From assembly GCA_043812455.1 (NCBI GenBank), contig JBDRMB010000032.1, positions 1 to 33,343 of the forward strand: a stretch of DNA of 33,343 nucleotides. The letters run 5' to 3'. The position numbers and the translations under genes were made by a program. Within the stretch, counting starts at the first letter, position 1; each line of letters opens with the position of its first letter. Below, piece after piece: positions 1 through 8,244 of the stretch. The notes below the pieces were generated by a model that saw nothing but the letters and a program-made list of their open reading frames with translations, did no database searches and was not told where the DNA came from. This stretch comes from JABHQR01 sp043812455. GTDB lineage: Archaea > Nanobdellota > Nanobdellia > Woesearchaeales > GW2011-AR9.

Positions 1-3000
1 TCCACCAATATCTTCAGTAGTTACGCTACCATCAGTATTTTCCTGTTCATAATTCTTTAAAACAGTTTCCACTCCTGACTGTTTACATACATCATAACCA
101 ATTGCTGGAATGTTCTTAATAACACTTGCTACTTGGTTAACTATTCCTACTGCCTGCGTCAACCAATTAATGAAACTACAAACTTTAACACCTTTGCCAC
201 TGCCACTACAAATAACTGAACAAATAATAGTTATTATAGACATAGCAGTACCAATTGGATCTGCAATAATGGACCTTACTAAATCAAAAATCAAATTACC
301 AATGTCATCCATCGGTAAAATTTGAGCAACTACTTCACCCAAAAGGTATTTACAAATTAAATAATCTTGTAATTTGAAACAAGTATCAACAGTAGCCAAC
401 CCAGCAGGAACATCATTTTTCAAACATGCCAATTTAGTACAGTGAGCTTGTCTCAACTTTTCTAAATTATAAAATACTCCAGGTATACAAAGTCCTATTG
501 CTGATACATAAATATTATCGTATAATGATGAACCTGTAGCCCTATTACTAACTTGATTATACCAGAACTGTTTGCTTTGTTCTGTAGATCTAAATGTGGG
601 ATCACCAGTATTAGTACCAGTTCCACCTACTGAAGGAGGGGGTGCTACTCCACCAGTGAATATCAATTCATAGAGATATTCTCCTTTCAAAAATGACCAG
701 ACCTCCATTACAGCACTTTGCCATTGAGCGTAACCAGATAGACCAGGTTTTGCATTGGAAACATCACTAGGATTACAATAAAATATACTTAAGAAATTTC
801 CAATCTTATTGAAAATTTCATTAGTTGATGATTTTCCAGCTTCGGTACCAAAGCAAGTAGTAATAGCCAATGGTTCTGTTTGAGGAGTTTTTCTTGCCTC
901 GTCAGCTGCTTCTTGTATAAAACCAACCGTATCCCAAATAAACTTAATGACTTGGAACAAAGTTACTAGCAACTTAGCCCATTCTAAAATTTTGTTTACC
1001 CACTTAAGTTTGTCAAGCACTTGGAAACTTGATTTTGATACTTCTTGATATATCAAATCATCAATATTTTCATCCAAAGCACCTAATTCTGAATATGCAA
1101 ATTCTACTGGCACACTTATACTTTGCAATTCAGCATAATTCATAGCAGTGTCATCAACTACTGAATAAATGTTCACAGAACAATTATACTGTATAGTAGA
1201 TGAACTAAATACATCTCCTTCGTATGTAGTAAAGTCAACAATTGAATTAGGATCAAATGGTTCAAATTCTAAAATTAAGTTTAAACTAGGACTGTGGCCA
1301 GCATCTATACCACCAAATAAAATTGCGCGACTTACAGGGGGACCATCATCAGGACCAGTACATTCTCGAACTTCAATTAATGCTGCTTGAGCAGAAACAC
1401 TGCTTCTCAACTTAACTTGATAATTAATTCTTGGACTTGTTAGTTCTGCAATTTCTAAATCAATAAAGGAATCAGTATTTACTGAACCGGTTTCCCAAAA
1501 GTCTGGTTGAGTTTCTTCATCTAATGCAAAAATTTCAATTGAATAATCTCCTTTACTGCCGTCAGCATTATCAACATCATTCTCTATTTCATCCCACTCT
1601 GCTTCATTGCCTGCAGTATCCATTACTAAAACTTCAAGGTTTGCACTGCCATCATAACCACTCTTGATGGAATCTATCCTAAATTCACAATCCCATAAAC
1701 TTTCTTCATTTCTGCTACAACTTTCTTCAGTAAATTCAATCCAACCGTCAAGTGAAGATACAACATATTCACCACCCTCATTATCAATAGAACCATATTG
1801 ATATTTATTCTCAGCATCCATGACAATATCATTAGCATCAATATATACAACTAAACCAGAAGTTTCTTGTACTTTAACTTTAGCGATCAGATCATCATTA
1901 CTTTGGAAATAACTCTTCTCGCCAATTGCTGAAAAGCCATACAATTCAATTTCTTTTACTTTTGGCGCGACACCATCAACAATAATTTCTTGTGCTAAAA
2001 GGTCGCCTTCATTACCAACCTTATCTTCCAAGAATCTGATGTTAATTTCTTTAGTACTTGTACTACCATCATTACCCGGGTTGCTCACAGTCCAATAACA
2101 TTCATAACCAGAACTTCCTTCTTCATAACATTCGTCTGGTGTATCCCAATCCTGTCCACCAACTGAAGCTAAATTTGCAGCAACTGAATCTTCATCAATA
2201 CCAGAACCGCTTTCACTTACTCTCAAATAAATTTTGTTTTGGCCACTAGCAGACAAATAACTATTTTCATTATACAAAAATTCTGTGCCAAAGAATTCAA
2301 CACTTGGGCCCGCACTATCGGAAGTAAAAGTAGTAGTTACACTTCCACTACCAACATTACCTGCTTCATCTTGAGCAGCAACATCAATGGATACACTACT
2401 TCCACTAGGATTTACTGAGATATCATTCCAAATACATTCCCAGATACAATTATCATCATCAACTTCATTACAATCAGCAGCTTGACTGTAAAATTCCATA
2501 TAATCAGAAGTTGCTACTACTTTTTCAAGTCCCGTGCATTCAGTAATATTTACAGCTACATCAGTTATTTGGGTATAAGTACCAACGTAATCGCCAAAAT
2601 CTAATAAAGCCAGACTTCCAGACTTGACGCTCGGTGCGACAAAATCAGTATCAAAACTTTTTGCAGAGCTAGTTTTAGTATGACCTAAGAAATCAGTTGC
2701 TCTGATTTTGAAATGTCTAGTGCCTTCACCAGTCAATCCCGCGGATAACACTCCCGCAGTATCACCATCATCAATATAATCAAACTCACAAACACCTAAC
2801 CAATCATCTTCATCAAGAGCTATCGTTTCGAGTATACTTCCAGTATCAGAATCAATAATTTCTACTTCTGCAATACCCGCACATAAACCTGATGGTTGGT
2901 CAGTTACAGTAAAGTCAAGATAAATTTCTCCTTCTTCCTGATAAATGTTAGCAAAAGTAATGCTCGGTTCAGAACCATCAGCAGTAATACTATCAGTGTC

Positions 3001-3474
3001 AGAAGCTAGTTCAGAACCAAACTCCGTTACATTTTCATTATTAGGGTCTTCAACTAAATCATATAATATTACTTTGAAAGGATATGTTCCTTCAGAAATC
3101 CCATCCCCAAGCACACTTTGGAATTCACACGTAGTTTCCAAAGAATCTCCTGAACAAGAACTGAATTCTATCTGCGAACCGCTAACATCAAGAACAACTT
3201 GGTCTGGACTGATGTCACCATCTTCATTATAGTTTGTAATACTTGCAATTAAATTCCAGGTGTCACCTTCAGCGTCTAGATAACCTTCATATTGGTTAGT
3301 ACCATGATTCTCTGTGACAGAAAGTGAAGTTGCCATAACATTTGCAGAATAAATTGGTAAACTGATTACTAAACAGATCATAAAAATTGCAATTGAAGAC
3401 CATACTTTTCTAGCAGTTCTAACTTTTTGCGGGACAAATTTTTCAGGTTCCTGAATTTCTAAATTATTTTCCAT
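1..3474 (-). CDS. Large Ig-like-repeat cell-surface protein, C-terminus beyond window
   Basis: An uninterrupted reading frame runs from an ATG at 3474 to the left edge, at least 1158 codons with no stop. Residues 25-47 form one hydrophobic segment after a basic N-terminus, so the protein is probably exported or anchored there. The middle is acidic, Ser/Thr/Gly-rich and beta-like. Domain junctions of the form D-x-x-A/G-P-x-V have their Pro at residues 281, 390 and 504, giving repeats of about 110 residues, typical of Ig/cadherin-like surface modules. The C-terminal third changes character: hydrophobic segments near 826-849 and 1058-1090, and many cysteines. The gene starts 13 nt after the stop of the 814-aa gene, so the two form an operon. 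Ig-like repeats usually mean adhesion or envelope structure, but no function can be assigned. The ORF is clear; the role is inferred. Confidence 0.88.
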   Translation of the reverse strand, partial: MENNLEIQEPEKFVPQKVRTARKVWSSIAIFMICLVISLPIYSANVMATSLSVTENHGTNQYEGYLDAEGDTWNLIASITNYNEDGDISPDQVVLDVSGSQIEFSSCSGDSLETTCEFQSVLGDGISEGTYPFKVILYDLVEDPNNENVTEFGSELASDTDSITADGSEPSITFANIYQEEGEIYLDFTVTDQPSGLCAGIAEVEIIDSDTGSILETIALDEDDWLGVCEFDYIDDGDTAGVLSAGLTGEGTRHFKIRATDFLGHTKTSSAKSFDTDFVAPSVKSGSLALLDFGDYVGTYTQITDVAVNITECTGLEKVVATSDYMEFYSQAADCNEVDDDNCIWECIWNDISVNPSGSSVSIDVAAQDEAGNVGSGSVTTTFTSDSAGPSVEFFGTEFLYNENSYLSASGQNKIYLRVSESGSGIDEDSVAANLASVGGQDWDTPDECYEEGSSGYECYWTVSNPGNDGSTSTKEINIRFLEDKVGNEGDLLAQEIIVDGVAPKVKEIELYGFSAIGEKSYFQSNDDLIAKVKVQETSGLVVYIDANDIVMDAENKYQYGSIDNEGGEYVVSSLDGWIEFTEESCSRNEESLWDCEFRIDSIKSGYDGSANLEVLVMDTAGNEAEWDEIENDVDNADGSKGDYSIEIFALDEETQPDFWETGSVNTDSFIDLEIAELTSPRINYQVKLRSSVSAQAALIEVRECTGPDDGPPVSRAILFGGIDAGHSPSLNLILEFEPFDPNSIVDFTTYEGDVFSSSTIQYNCSVNIYSVVDDTAMNYAELQSISVPVEFAYSELGALDENIDDLIYQEVSKSSFQVLDKLKWVNKILEWAKLLVTLFQVIKFIWDTVGFIQEAADEARKTPQTEPLAITTCFGTEAGKSSTNEIFNKIGNFLSIFYCNPSDVSNAKPGLSGYAQWQSAVMEVWSFLKGEYLYELIFTGGVAPPPSVGGTGTNTGDPTFRSTEQSKQFWYNQVSNRATGSSLYDNIYVSAIGLCIPGVFYNLEKLRQAHCTKLACLKNDVPAGLATVDTCFKLQDYLICKYLLGEVVAQILPMDDIGNLIFDLVRSIIADPIGTAMSIITIICSVICSGSGKGVKVCSFINWLTQAVGIVNQVASVIKNIPAIGYDVCKQSGVETVLKNYEQENTDGSVTTEDIGG

Positions 3475-3487
3475 TTTTAGTTTGTTA

Positions 3488-5932
3488 TTAGGATTCTATT
3501 TCCAAAGTATTAACCCACTTAGGTTCTAAGGCATTTCTGACTTTAGTTTCTCTAGATAAATTAATCACTTTTGATAATGCAGATAAATCTTCTATTAATC
3601 TAGCATTAACTTCAAAATCATCACCATTGTCATCAATTGAAGTTACAGTTTGTGGTACCGCCAAAAAGTCTTGTTCTATTACATAAAATGTTACTGAATC
3701 TGAATTGTACAAATCTTCTGCAGTGATGGTTAAATAAGTGTCTTCATCGTTCCATTCCATCATTCCACCTATCAAATCGTCTAAGGTAGAATCTGTGAGA
3801 TTAAAACAATCATCTTTATCACTAGTTATACAACGTTCATCTGAAGGGATGTAATACGGGTTTTCTGAACTTAAATGAAGCTGGTTTGTTGCTGTTACCT
3901 TGTAAACTCCTGGAACAAATTCTGCAGTAGTTGTTTCGCCACCGCTAACTCCTAATACTACTGTAAAGCTGTCTGAAGATATTCCTGGAGCATCGCCACC
4001 AACATCTGAGACTCTTTCTAACATAAAAAACACTTCATTTTCAGGAACTAAATTTTTTGCAGAGTCAACAAAATAATATTCATTCCATTGACTGCTACTT
4101 CCATTAGCATAAGATTCAAAATCAGGAGTTGATGGTAAGAATAAACCATTACCACTATTAAACATACAAACTCTGTTAAGTGGTTCTGCCATACATTCTT
4201 CAAATCCGTCAGAGGATGATGTTGATTTCACACAATGCATTGCATCCAATGTTTTAATGCATTTTTCTACAGTTTTCTTTTGGATAGATACTTCAACCTC
4301 TTTGACAGGATATAATTCAATTACAGGAGTATCAAAACCTGCTACTGCCCAACCAACAAATCCGGGAGTATCTTTGTATAAATAAGTGTCTAATGAATAA
4401 TATTCTGGTAAATAACCATTTGCTTTTAAGTCCAAAACACCACCATAAGCAGCAGGATAACTAGTTTCTAAAACACCACCTTCATCAGTTACCCCCATTT
4501 GACATCGATCATAATCGGGTATTGAAAAACCAAATTGTACCATATCTAAAGGTTCTTTTGTATAAGAATCTACGACTAGAGCACTAATCATTTCAGTATT
4601 TTTTTGTTCCTGATTACAAAGTAAAGAATCTTGTCCAAGGATAATAGCTCCAGGCACTACAGAGGTAGTGGTAACTGGTTCATTATTAATAATGTTCGAT
4701 TCCAAAGCAAAATTAAAAGTATAACCTTTACCTTTAAACGCTTCAGGATCTTCGATGGTTACCAAAACAGGATAACTAATATCATAAGTGTTAAGATATT
4801 TTTGAAAACTAATTTCGTAACTTAAAGCATCTAACGGTGATTTAATGTAAACCTCAGAAGGTTTTACTTCTTCCTGGCCAGCATTTAAATCAAGATAAGG
4901 TTCCCAAGAAAAATAATTAAAATCAATATTATATTCTGGAGCACTTTCCAAAGGCAAAATCATATCATCCGAGACTTGTTGGTAAAGGTTACTCAAATCT
5001 GAAACAGGATATTCATAACGATAAAAGTTTTTAGCACCGTAATATCTTAACACGGGGACATAAGAATTCAATAGATCTTTTAATTTGAATTTTAGTTCAC
5101 TAGTCACCCACATGCTAGGATTATCTTGATCATAAACAACCATCAATACCGGTGGGAACCGATTTTGATCTAGACCCATATGAACTGAAAGAACGTTAAG
5201 AAGATGAGATTCTAAAAATGTTTGATTCCTTTCAGTAACAGTAATTTCAGATGCAACATCATAAATGTTTTGCAGATCAACATCCAAATCTGCATAAAAT
5301 TGAGTCATCTCAGCACTAGCATCTTCTCTACTCGCAACCATTGGCATCTCTAAAGTGAAATCAACATAACCGTCCCAAACCCGAGCATTGACAGATTTTT
5401 CACCATACTCAATAACAAAACCTTGACCAGAAAATACTTCATAACTATTCAAACATCGTTCAATCTCTTCTTCAACATAACGACCAAGCTGAGATTCAAT
5501 ACTCATATAACTACCGCCAGCCAAAGTATCATCCTCATCATGTAATGCTGGTTGTAAAGTTGCAATGGCAACTGCTGGCTCCCCATTAGGATTAGCATTA
5601 TAATGCCAGTAAGGTACAAGAACCGGGTCAAGATTGACACCGACAGAATCTGTGGGGTTAGTAATGGAATAATCGCCTAAATTAGAAGGGTAAAGATAAC
5701 CGCCTTGCTGGCCAAGAACAATGATACCTTGTTCAGCAACACTATCTAAGCATGCTTCTGTATATTCTTGAATTGCAACAAACTCTTGAGGGACAGTTTC
5801 AACAAACTGCCGGCCTTCAGTTTCAATCTCTTCAGTAATGGTAATACTGGTAATGTAAAGAATTATAGCAGCAACTAATAAGATAATTATTCCTACGATT
5901 ATGAAGACTGTAACTTGACCCTTACTATTCAT
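3488..5932 (-). CDS. Membrane-anchored surface protein with GQVTVFIIVG N-terminus (814 aa)
   Basis: The N-terminus reads M-N-S-K-G-Q-V-T-V-F followed by a hydrophobic helix to about residue 30. This resembles archaeal class III (pilin-like) signal peptides, where cleavage would fall near K-G-Q, but it could equally be a plain membrane anchor. The rest is predicted outside the cell. Residues about 50-260 align by eye with the 262-aa protein at 24786-25574: a C-L-x(3)-A-E-x-G-I block, a Gly-Gly-Tyr turn, an I-E-S-Q-L-x-x-Y-x-E block and a later C-L-x(5)-F-x(3)-G block. Residues about 445-545 look like a carboxypeptidase-regulatory-type beta sandwich (V-D-S-Y-T-K-E-P-L, later D-E-G-G). It is first in an operon with the Ig-repeat gene. 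A TATA box lies at 5976-5983, with a short leader. Specific function unknown; it may be a subunit or docking partner for the large downstream protein. Confidence 0.88.
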   Translation of the reverse strand: MNSKGQVTVFIIVGIIILLVAAIILYITSITITEEIETEGRQFVETVPQEFVAIQEYTEACLDSVAEQGIIVLGQQGGYLYPSNLGDYSITNPTDSVGVNLDPVLVPYWHYNANPNGEPAVAIATLQPALHDEDDTLAGGSYMSIESQLGRYVEEEIERCLNSYEVFSGQGFVIEYGEKSVNARVWDGYVDFTLEMPMVASREDASAEMTQFYADLDVDLQNIYDVASEITVTERNQTFLESHLLNVLSVHMGLDQNRFPPVLMVVYDQDNPSMWVTSELKFKLKDLLNSYVPVLRYYGAKNFYRYEYPVSDLSNLYQQVSDDMILPLESAPEYNIDFNYFSWEPYLDLNAGQEEVKPSEVYIKSPLDALSYEISFQKYLNTYDISYPVLVTIEDPEAFKGKGYTFNFALESNIINNEPVTTTSVVPGAIILGQDSLLCNQEQKNTEMISALVVDSYTKEPLDMVQFGFSIPDYDRCQMGVTDEGGVLETSYPAAYGGVLDLKANGYLPEYYSLDTYLYKDTPGFVGWAVAGFDTPVIELYPVKEVEVSIQKKTVEKCIKTLDAMHCVKSTSSSDGFEECMAEPLNRVCMFNSGNGLFLPSTPDFESYANGSSSQWNEYYFVDSAKNLVPENEVFFMLERVSDVGGDAPGISSDSFTVVLGVSGGETTTAEFVPGVYKVTATNQLHLSSENPYYIPSDERCITSDKDDCFNLTDSTLDDLIGGMMEWNDEDTYLTITAEDLYNSDSVTFYVIEQDFLAVPQTVTSIDDNGDDFEVNARLIEDLSALSKVINLSRETKVRNALEPKWVNTLEIES

Positions 5933-5975
5933 CTATCTTCCCCTTTAGTTATTACAAGCAACTAAAATTTAGGCA

Positions 5976-5983
5976 TATATAAA
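5976..5983 (-). promoter_or_regulatory. TATA box of the surface operon at 5932
   Basis: Minus strand reads TTTATATA, centred 47 nt before the ATG at 5932. It predicts transcription from about 5953 and a leader of roughly 20 nt containing a G-rich AAAGGGGAAG stretch, which is not a canonical ribosome site. Confidence 0.55.
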
Positions 5984-6000
5984 TGTTTCCGTCCCCACTT

Positions 6001-6037
6001 TACCCTTTACAATTATAAAAAGCCAATGTAAAGGGTA
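6001..6037. repeat. 37-bp palindromic element, copy 1 (downstream side of Fic gene)
   Basis: Two perfect 11-bp arms, TACCCTTTACA at 6001-6011 and TGTAAAGGGTA at 6027-6037, surround a 15-nt spacer. The element begins 1 nt beyond the Fic stop codon (6039-6041) and lies 18 bp upstream of the TATA box of the surface operon. A second copy with the same arm sequence and spacer length is at 7078-7114. It could be an operator, a transcript-end hairpin or a repeat boundary. Confidence 0.85.
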
Positions 6038-6038
6038 A

Positions 6039-7043
6039 TCAGATATTAAAATTATCCCAATAAGACGTTATCATTTCTTCGGTAAGGAAGGTTATTAATT
6101 GATTATATAGTTTAGGATCATCTCCCTGCAAATCTCCAGAGTCGGCTTTACTTAAAACTTGTAAATAATCAATTCTTCTCTTTTTTTGGACGATTAAAGG
6201 GGGATATTTGTTCCTGATTAACAAATAGTTCATTAACATTCTGCCAGTTCGACCATTACCATCAGCAAAAGGATGAATTTTTTCTAATTTGTGATGAAAT
6301 ATGGCTGCTAATACTAAAGGATGTAATTTGCTTTTATTTTTCTGATACCATCTTAACAAAATTTTTATATCTGTCTTGATATATCTTACTGGTGAAGTTT
6401 CAAAACTTGATTTAAACACTCTTATTTCCTGCTGACGATAACCTTTACGTAAATCAATACCTTCTAATAAAAGATCATGAGTCCTCACAATCAATTTTTC
6501 ATTAATAAGTGGTTTTTTTTCTATAAGCCAAAAAAAAACTTTTTCAGTGTTTTGCAAATCATAAACTTCTCGCAGGGTATGTTTAGCTGGTAAGATGCCT
6601 TCTTCTAAAAGCAACTTAACATCTGCTAAATTAATAGTATTTCCTTCCAATGAAGTTGTATTGAAAGAAAAATCAATTAAAAAATGATGAAATGTTTCTT
6701 TTTTAGTATTTTCATTTAATTTCATAAAATATTGATTATAATGTAATTTGATTGCTTCTAATTCTTTTCTTATTTTATTTTCAAAATAAGGATTCTTCTT
6801 TAACTTTTCAGCTTTGACTTTTTCAAGATAATAATTAGATTGAACAAACTTTTTAATATTACGATAACTCTTTCTAATTTCATTTTTATATTGAGATAAT
6901 TGATCTAATTTATGTTCTATCTCAGATATACTATTACCAAGATATGCAACGTCTTTTACAATTAATTTCCCATTAACACGTTGTGAGATTCTTAGATAAT
7001 AGTAATTACGTCCGCCAACTATCTTCTTGTAAACATAAGCCAT
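6039..7043 (-). CDS. Fic-domain AMP-transferase with self-inhibitory motif (class II)
   Basis: The Fic active-site motif H-P-F-A-D-G-N-G-R-T-G-R is at residues 257-268 and complete, with catalytic His257. Fic enzymes transfer AMP, or sometimes other nucleotides or phosphates, to hydroxyl side chains of target proteins. An inhibitory-helix motif [S/T]-x-x-x-E-G is at 129-134 with Glu133, before the Fic core. This fits class II Fic proteins that restrain themselves, so no separate antitoxin gene is needed and none is seen. Residues 1-40 form a small beta-rich module (Y-Y-Y-L ... R-V-N-G-K ... Y-L-G) also present in the Fic protein at 10633-11628 and reminiscent of the start of some transposases. 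A TATA box lies 27-28 nt upstream of the ATG, so the mRNA is probably leaderless. Target protein unknown; autoregulation or toxin-like action are possible. Confidence 0.93.
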   Translation of the reverse strand: MAYVYKKIVGGRNYYYLRISQRVNGKLIVKDVAYLGNSISEIEHKLDQLSQYKNEIRKSYRNIKKFVQSNYYLEKVKAEKLKKNPYFENKIRKELEAIKLHYNQYFMKLNENTKKETFHHFLIDFSFNTTSLEGNTINLADVKLLLEEGILPAKHTLREVYDLQNTEKVFFWLIEKKPLINEKLIVRTHDLLLEGIDLRKGYRQQEIRVFKSSFETSPVRYIKTDIKILLRWYQKNKSKLHPLVLAAIFHHKLEKIHPFADGNGRTGRMLMNYLLIRNKYPPLIVQKKRRIDYLQVLSKADSGDLQGDDPKLYNQLITFLTEEMITSYWDNFNI

Positions 7044-7066
7044 TTAGTATGATAACTATAAAGAAC

Positions 7067-7074
7067 TTTATAAA
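7067..7074 (-). promoter_or_regulatory. TATA box of the Fic gene at 7043
   Basis: Minus strand reads TTTATAAA, centred 27.5 nt before the Fic ATG, the spacing expected for a leaderless archaeal transcript. The palindrome at 7078-7114 begins 4 nt upstream and would overlap the BRE region, a good place for an operator. Confidence 0.65.
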
Positions 7075-7077
7075 TTT

Positions 7078-7114
7078 TACCCTTTACAGTTACAAAATAT
7101 AAATGTAAAGGGCA
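7078..7114. repeat. 37-bp palindromic element, copy 2 (promoter side of Fic gene)
   Basis: Arms TACCCTTTACA at 7078-7088 and TGTAAAGGGCA at 7104-7114 pair with one mismatch around a 15-nt spacer. Arms, spacer length and much of the AT-rich spacer match copy 1 at 6001-6037. Together the two copies bracket the Fic gene exactly. This copy adjoins the Fic TATA box. Confidence 0.85.
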
Positions 7115-7171
7115 AGACTTAATCAACAAATTAAGTGAGTATAAAACTAAGCTTATAAACATACAAAAATG

Positions 7172-7179
7172 TTTATATA
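7172..7179 (+). promoter_or_regulatory. TATA box of the methyltransferase gene
   Basis: TTTATATA is centred 28.5 nt before the ATG at 7204, but only 13.5 nt before the in-frame ATG at 7189. It therefore argues for a leaderless start at 7204. A weaker CTTATAAA at 7152-7159 would be needed for the earlier start. Confidence 0.6.
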
Positions 7180-7203
7180 CTTTGTTAAATGCAACTTGAA
7201 ATT

Positions 7204-7824
7204 ATGGATTTTAAAAAATTCAAAGATTATAAAGAAAGAACTATTGAATCTTATAATAAAAATGTTAAGATCTTATCTGAAAAGTTTAAAGATCTATTAA
7301 ATCTCAAACAAAGGTACGAATTTCCTAGATTTATGGGAATGCTTCCAGGTAACAAAATTCTGGACTTGGGTTGTGGTGCCGGAGATCATGCATACTATTT
7401 CTCAAAACAAGGGTTAGATGTTACTTGTATTGATTTATCCAAAAAGATGGTTGAGTTATGTAAAGATAAAGGTCTTGACGCCAGAGTTATGGATATTGAA
7501 AGATTAGATTTTAAAGATGATACTTTTGATGGTATCTGGGCAGTAACCTCTTTACTGCACGTTCCCAAGAAGAAATTAAAGAAAGTCATCAAAAAACTTC
7601 ATGCAATCCTAAAACCAAAAGGGATTCTTTATGTTAGTGTTAAAGAAGGTGAAGGGGAAAAGATGCTGGATGATAAATTAGGAAAAGGATCAGAAAGATT
7701 TTTTTCATTTTGGAAAGAGGAAGAGCTTATAGGACAATTCAAAGATTATTTCAAAGTTGTAGAGAAGAAAATCACTCCACTTAACGGCACAAATTTTCTT
7801 GAAGTATTTTTTAAGAAGAAGTGA
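7204..7824 (+). CDS. Class I SAM-dependent methyltransferase (206 aa)
   Basis: The SAM-binding motif I I-L-D-L-G-C-G-A-G-D is present, followed by the acidic end of strand 2 (V-T-C-I-D-L-S) and the post-motif strand D-x-T-F-D-G-I-W-A. This is the Methyltransf_11/25 fold. The family methylates small molecules, RNA or proteins, and the substrate cannot be read from the sequence. The start at 7204 is chosen over the in-frame ATG at 7189 because the TATA box at 7172-7179 sits 28 nt upstream of 7204. The gene is divergent from the Fic gene and shares a 145-160 nt intergenic region with it. It ends shortly before the convergent PNPOx-like gene. It appears to be a single-gene unit. Confidence 0.85.
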   Translation: MDFKKFKDYKERTIESYNKNVKILSEKFKDLLNLKQRYEFPRFMGMLPGNKILDLGCGAGDHAYYFSKQGLDVTCIDLSKKMVELCKDKGLDARVMDIERLDFKDDTFDGIWAVTSLLHVPKKKLKKVIKKLHAILKPKGILYVSVKEGEGEKMLDDKLGKGSERFFSFWKEEELIGQFKDYFKVVEKKITPLNGTNFLEVFFKKK

Positions 7825-7857
7825 AATTTTTAACCTAAGTTTAAAACTAGATAAAAA

Positions 7858-8226
7858 CTAAAGAATTTTTTTTCCTTTATCCAAATCAAAAACTTCTTCA
7901 ATAGTAATTAAAATAGCATTCTTTGTTGGACATTGCTTATCTTCTTTATTACAACTCTCAAAATATTTTCCAGAATTAAAAATTTCAACTGAACCTTTAA
8001 CCCGATAATATTCTTTTGCAGTTTTAGCGATAATACAAACTTGTTTTGTAGATTTCAGATTTTTAAGAGTTGTATTCATTTGACTATCTGCAACCAACAA
8101 TTTACCATCCACAAAACCTAAAGATATTACAATGTTTGCATTAGGTATTGCATCAGCAGAACTAGTAGCTAAAATTAATTCTTGACCTTTCTTAAATACA
8201 TCTTTCCAAGTCATTTTAATTCTCAT
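7858..8226 (-). CDS. Pyridoxamine 5'-phosphate oxidase-like FMN-binding protein (122 aa)
   Basis: The size and strand pattern fit a split-barrel PNPOx-like flavoprotein: an N-terminal helix, then L-I-L-A-T-S-S-A-D-A-I-P-N-A-N, a second strand pair ending in D-G-K-L-L-V-A-D, T-L-K-N-L-K, and V-C-I-I-A-K followed by R-V-K-G-S-V-E. Proteins of this family bind FMN or F420 and reduce small substrates; the specific reaction is unknown. A short cysteine pair occurs late (S-C-N-K-E-D-K-Q-C). It lies 18 nt downstream of metG on the same strand and is probably cotranscribed with it. An internal ATG at codon 5 is an alternative start. Confidence 0.75.
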   Translation of the reverse strand: MRIKMTWKDVFKKGQELILATSSADAIPNANIVISLGFVDGKLLVADSQMNTTLKNLKSTKQVCIIAKTAKEYYRVKGSVEIFNSGKYFESCNKEDKQCPTKNAILITIEEVFDLDKGKKIL

Positions 8227-8244
8227 TGATAATAAAACATAATC

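Noticed and set aside
110..3232. Several short plus-strand open frames opposite the giant surface gene
   Set aside because: They lie wholly within a continuous 1158-codon minus-strand frame, have low-complexity products and no promoter or ribosome site.
6001..6037. Palindrome as a bacterial-type intrinsic terminator
   Set aside because: The arms are followed by no U-tract in the Fic direction, and an equivalent copy lies at the promoter side, so termination alone does not explain it.
6039..7043. Fic gene as a toxin with a separate neighbouring antitoxin gene
   Set aside because: The inhibitory Glu motif is inside the same protein and no small partner gene adjoins it.
6001..7114. Two-copy repeat as a CRISPR array
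   Set aside because: Only two units about 1.08 kb apart with a whole gene between them, and no cas genes in the window.
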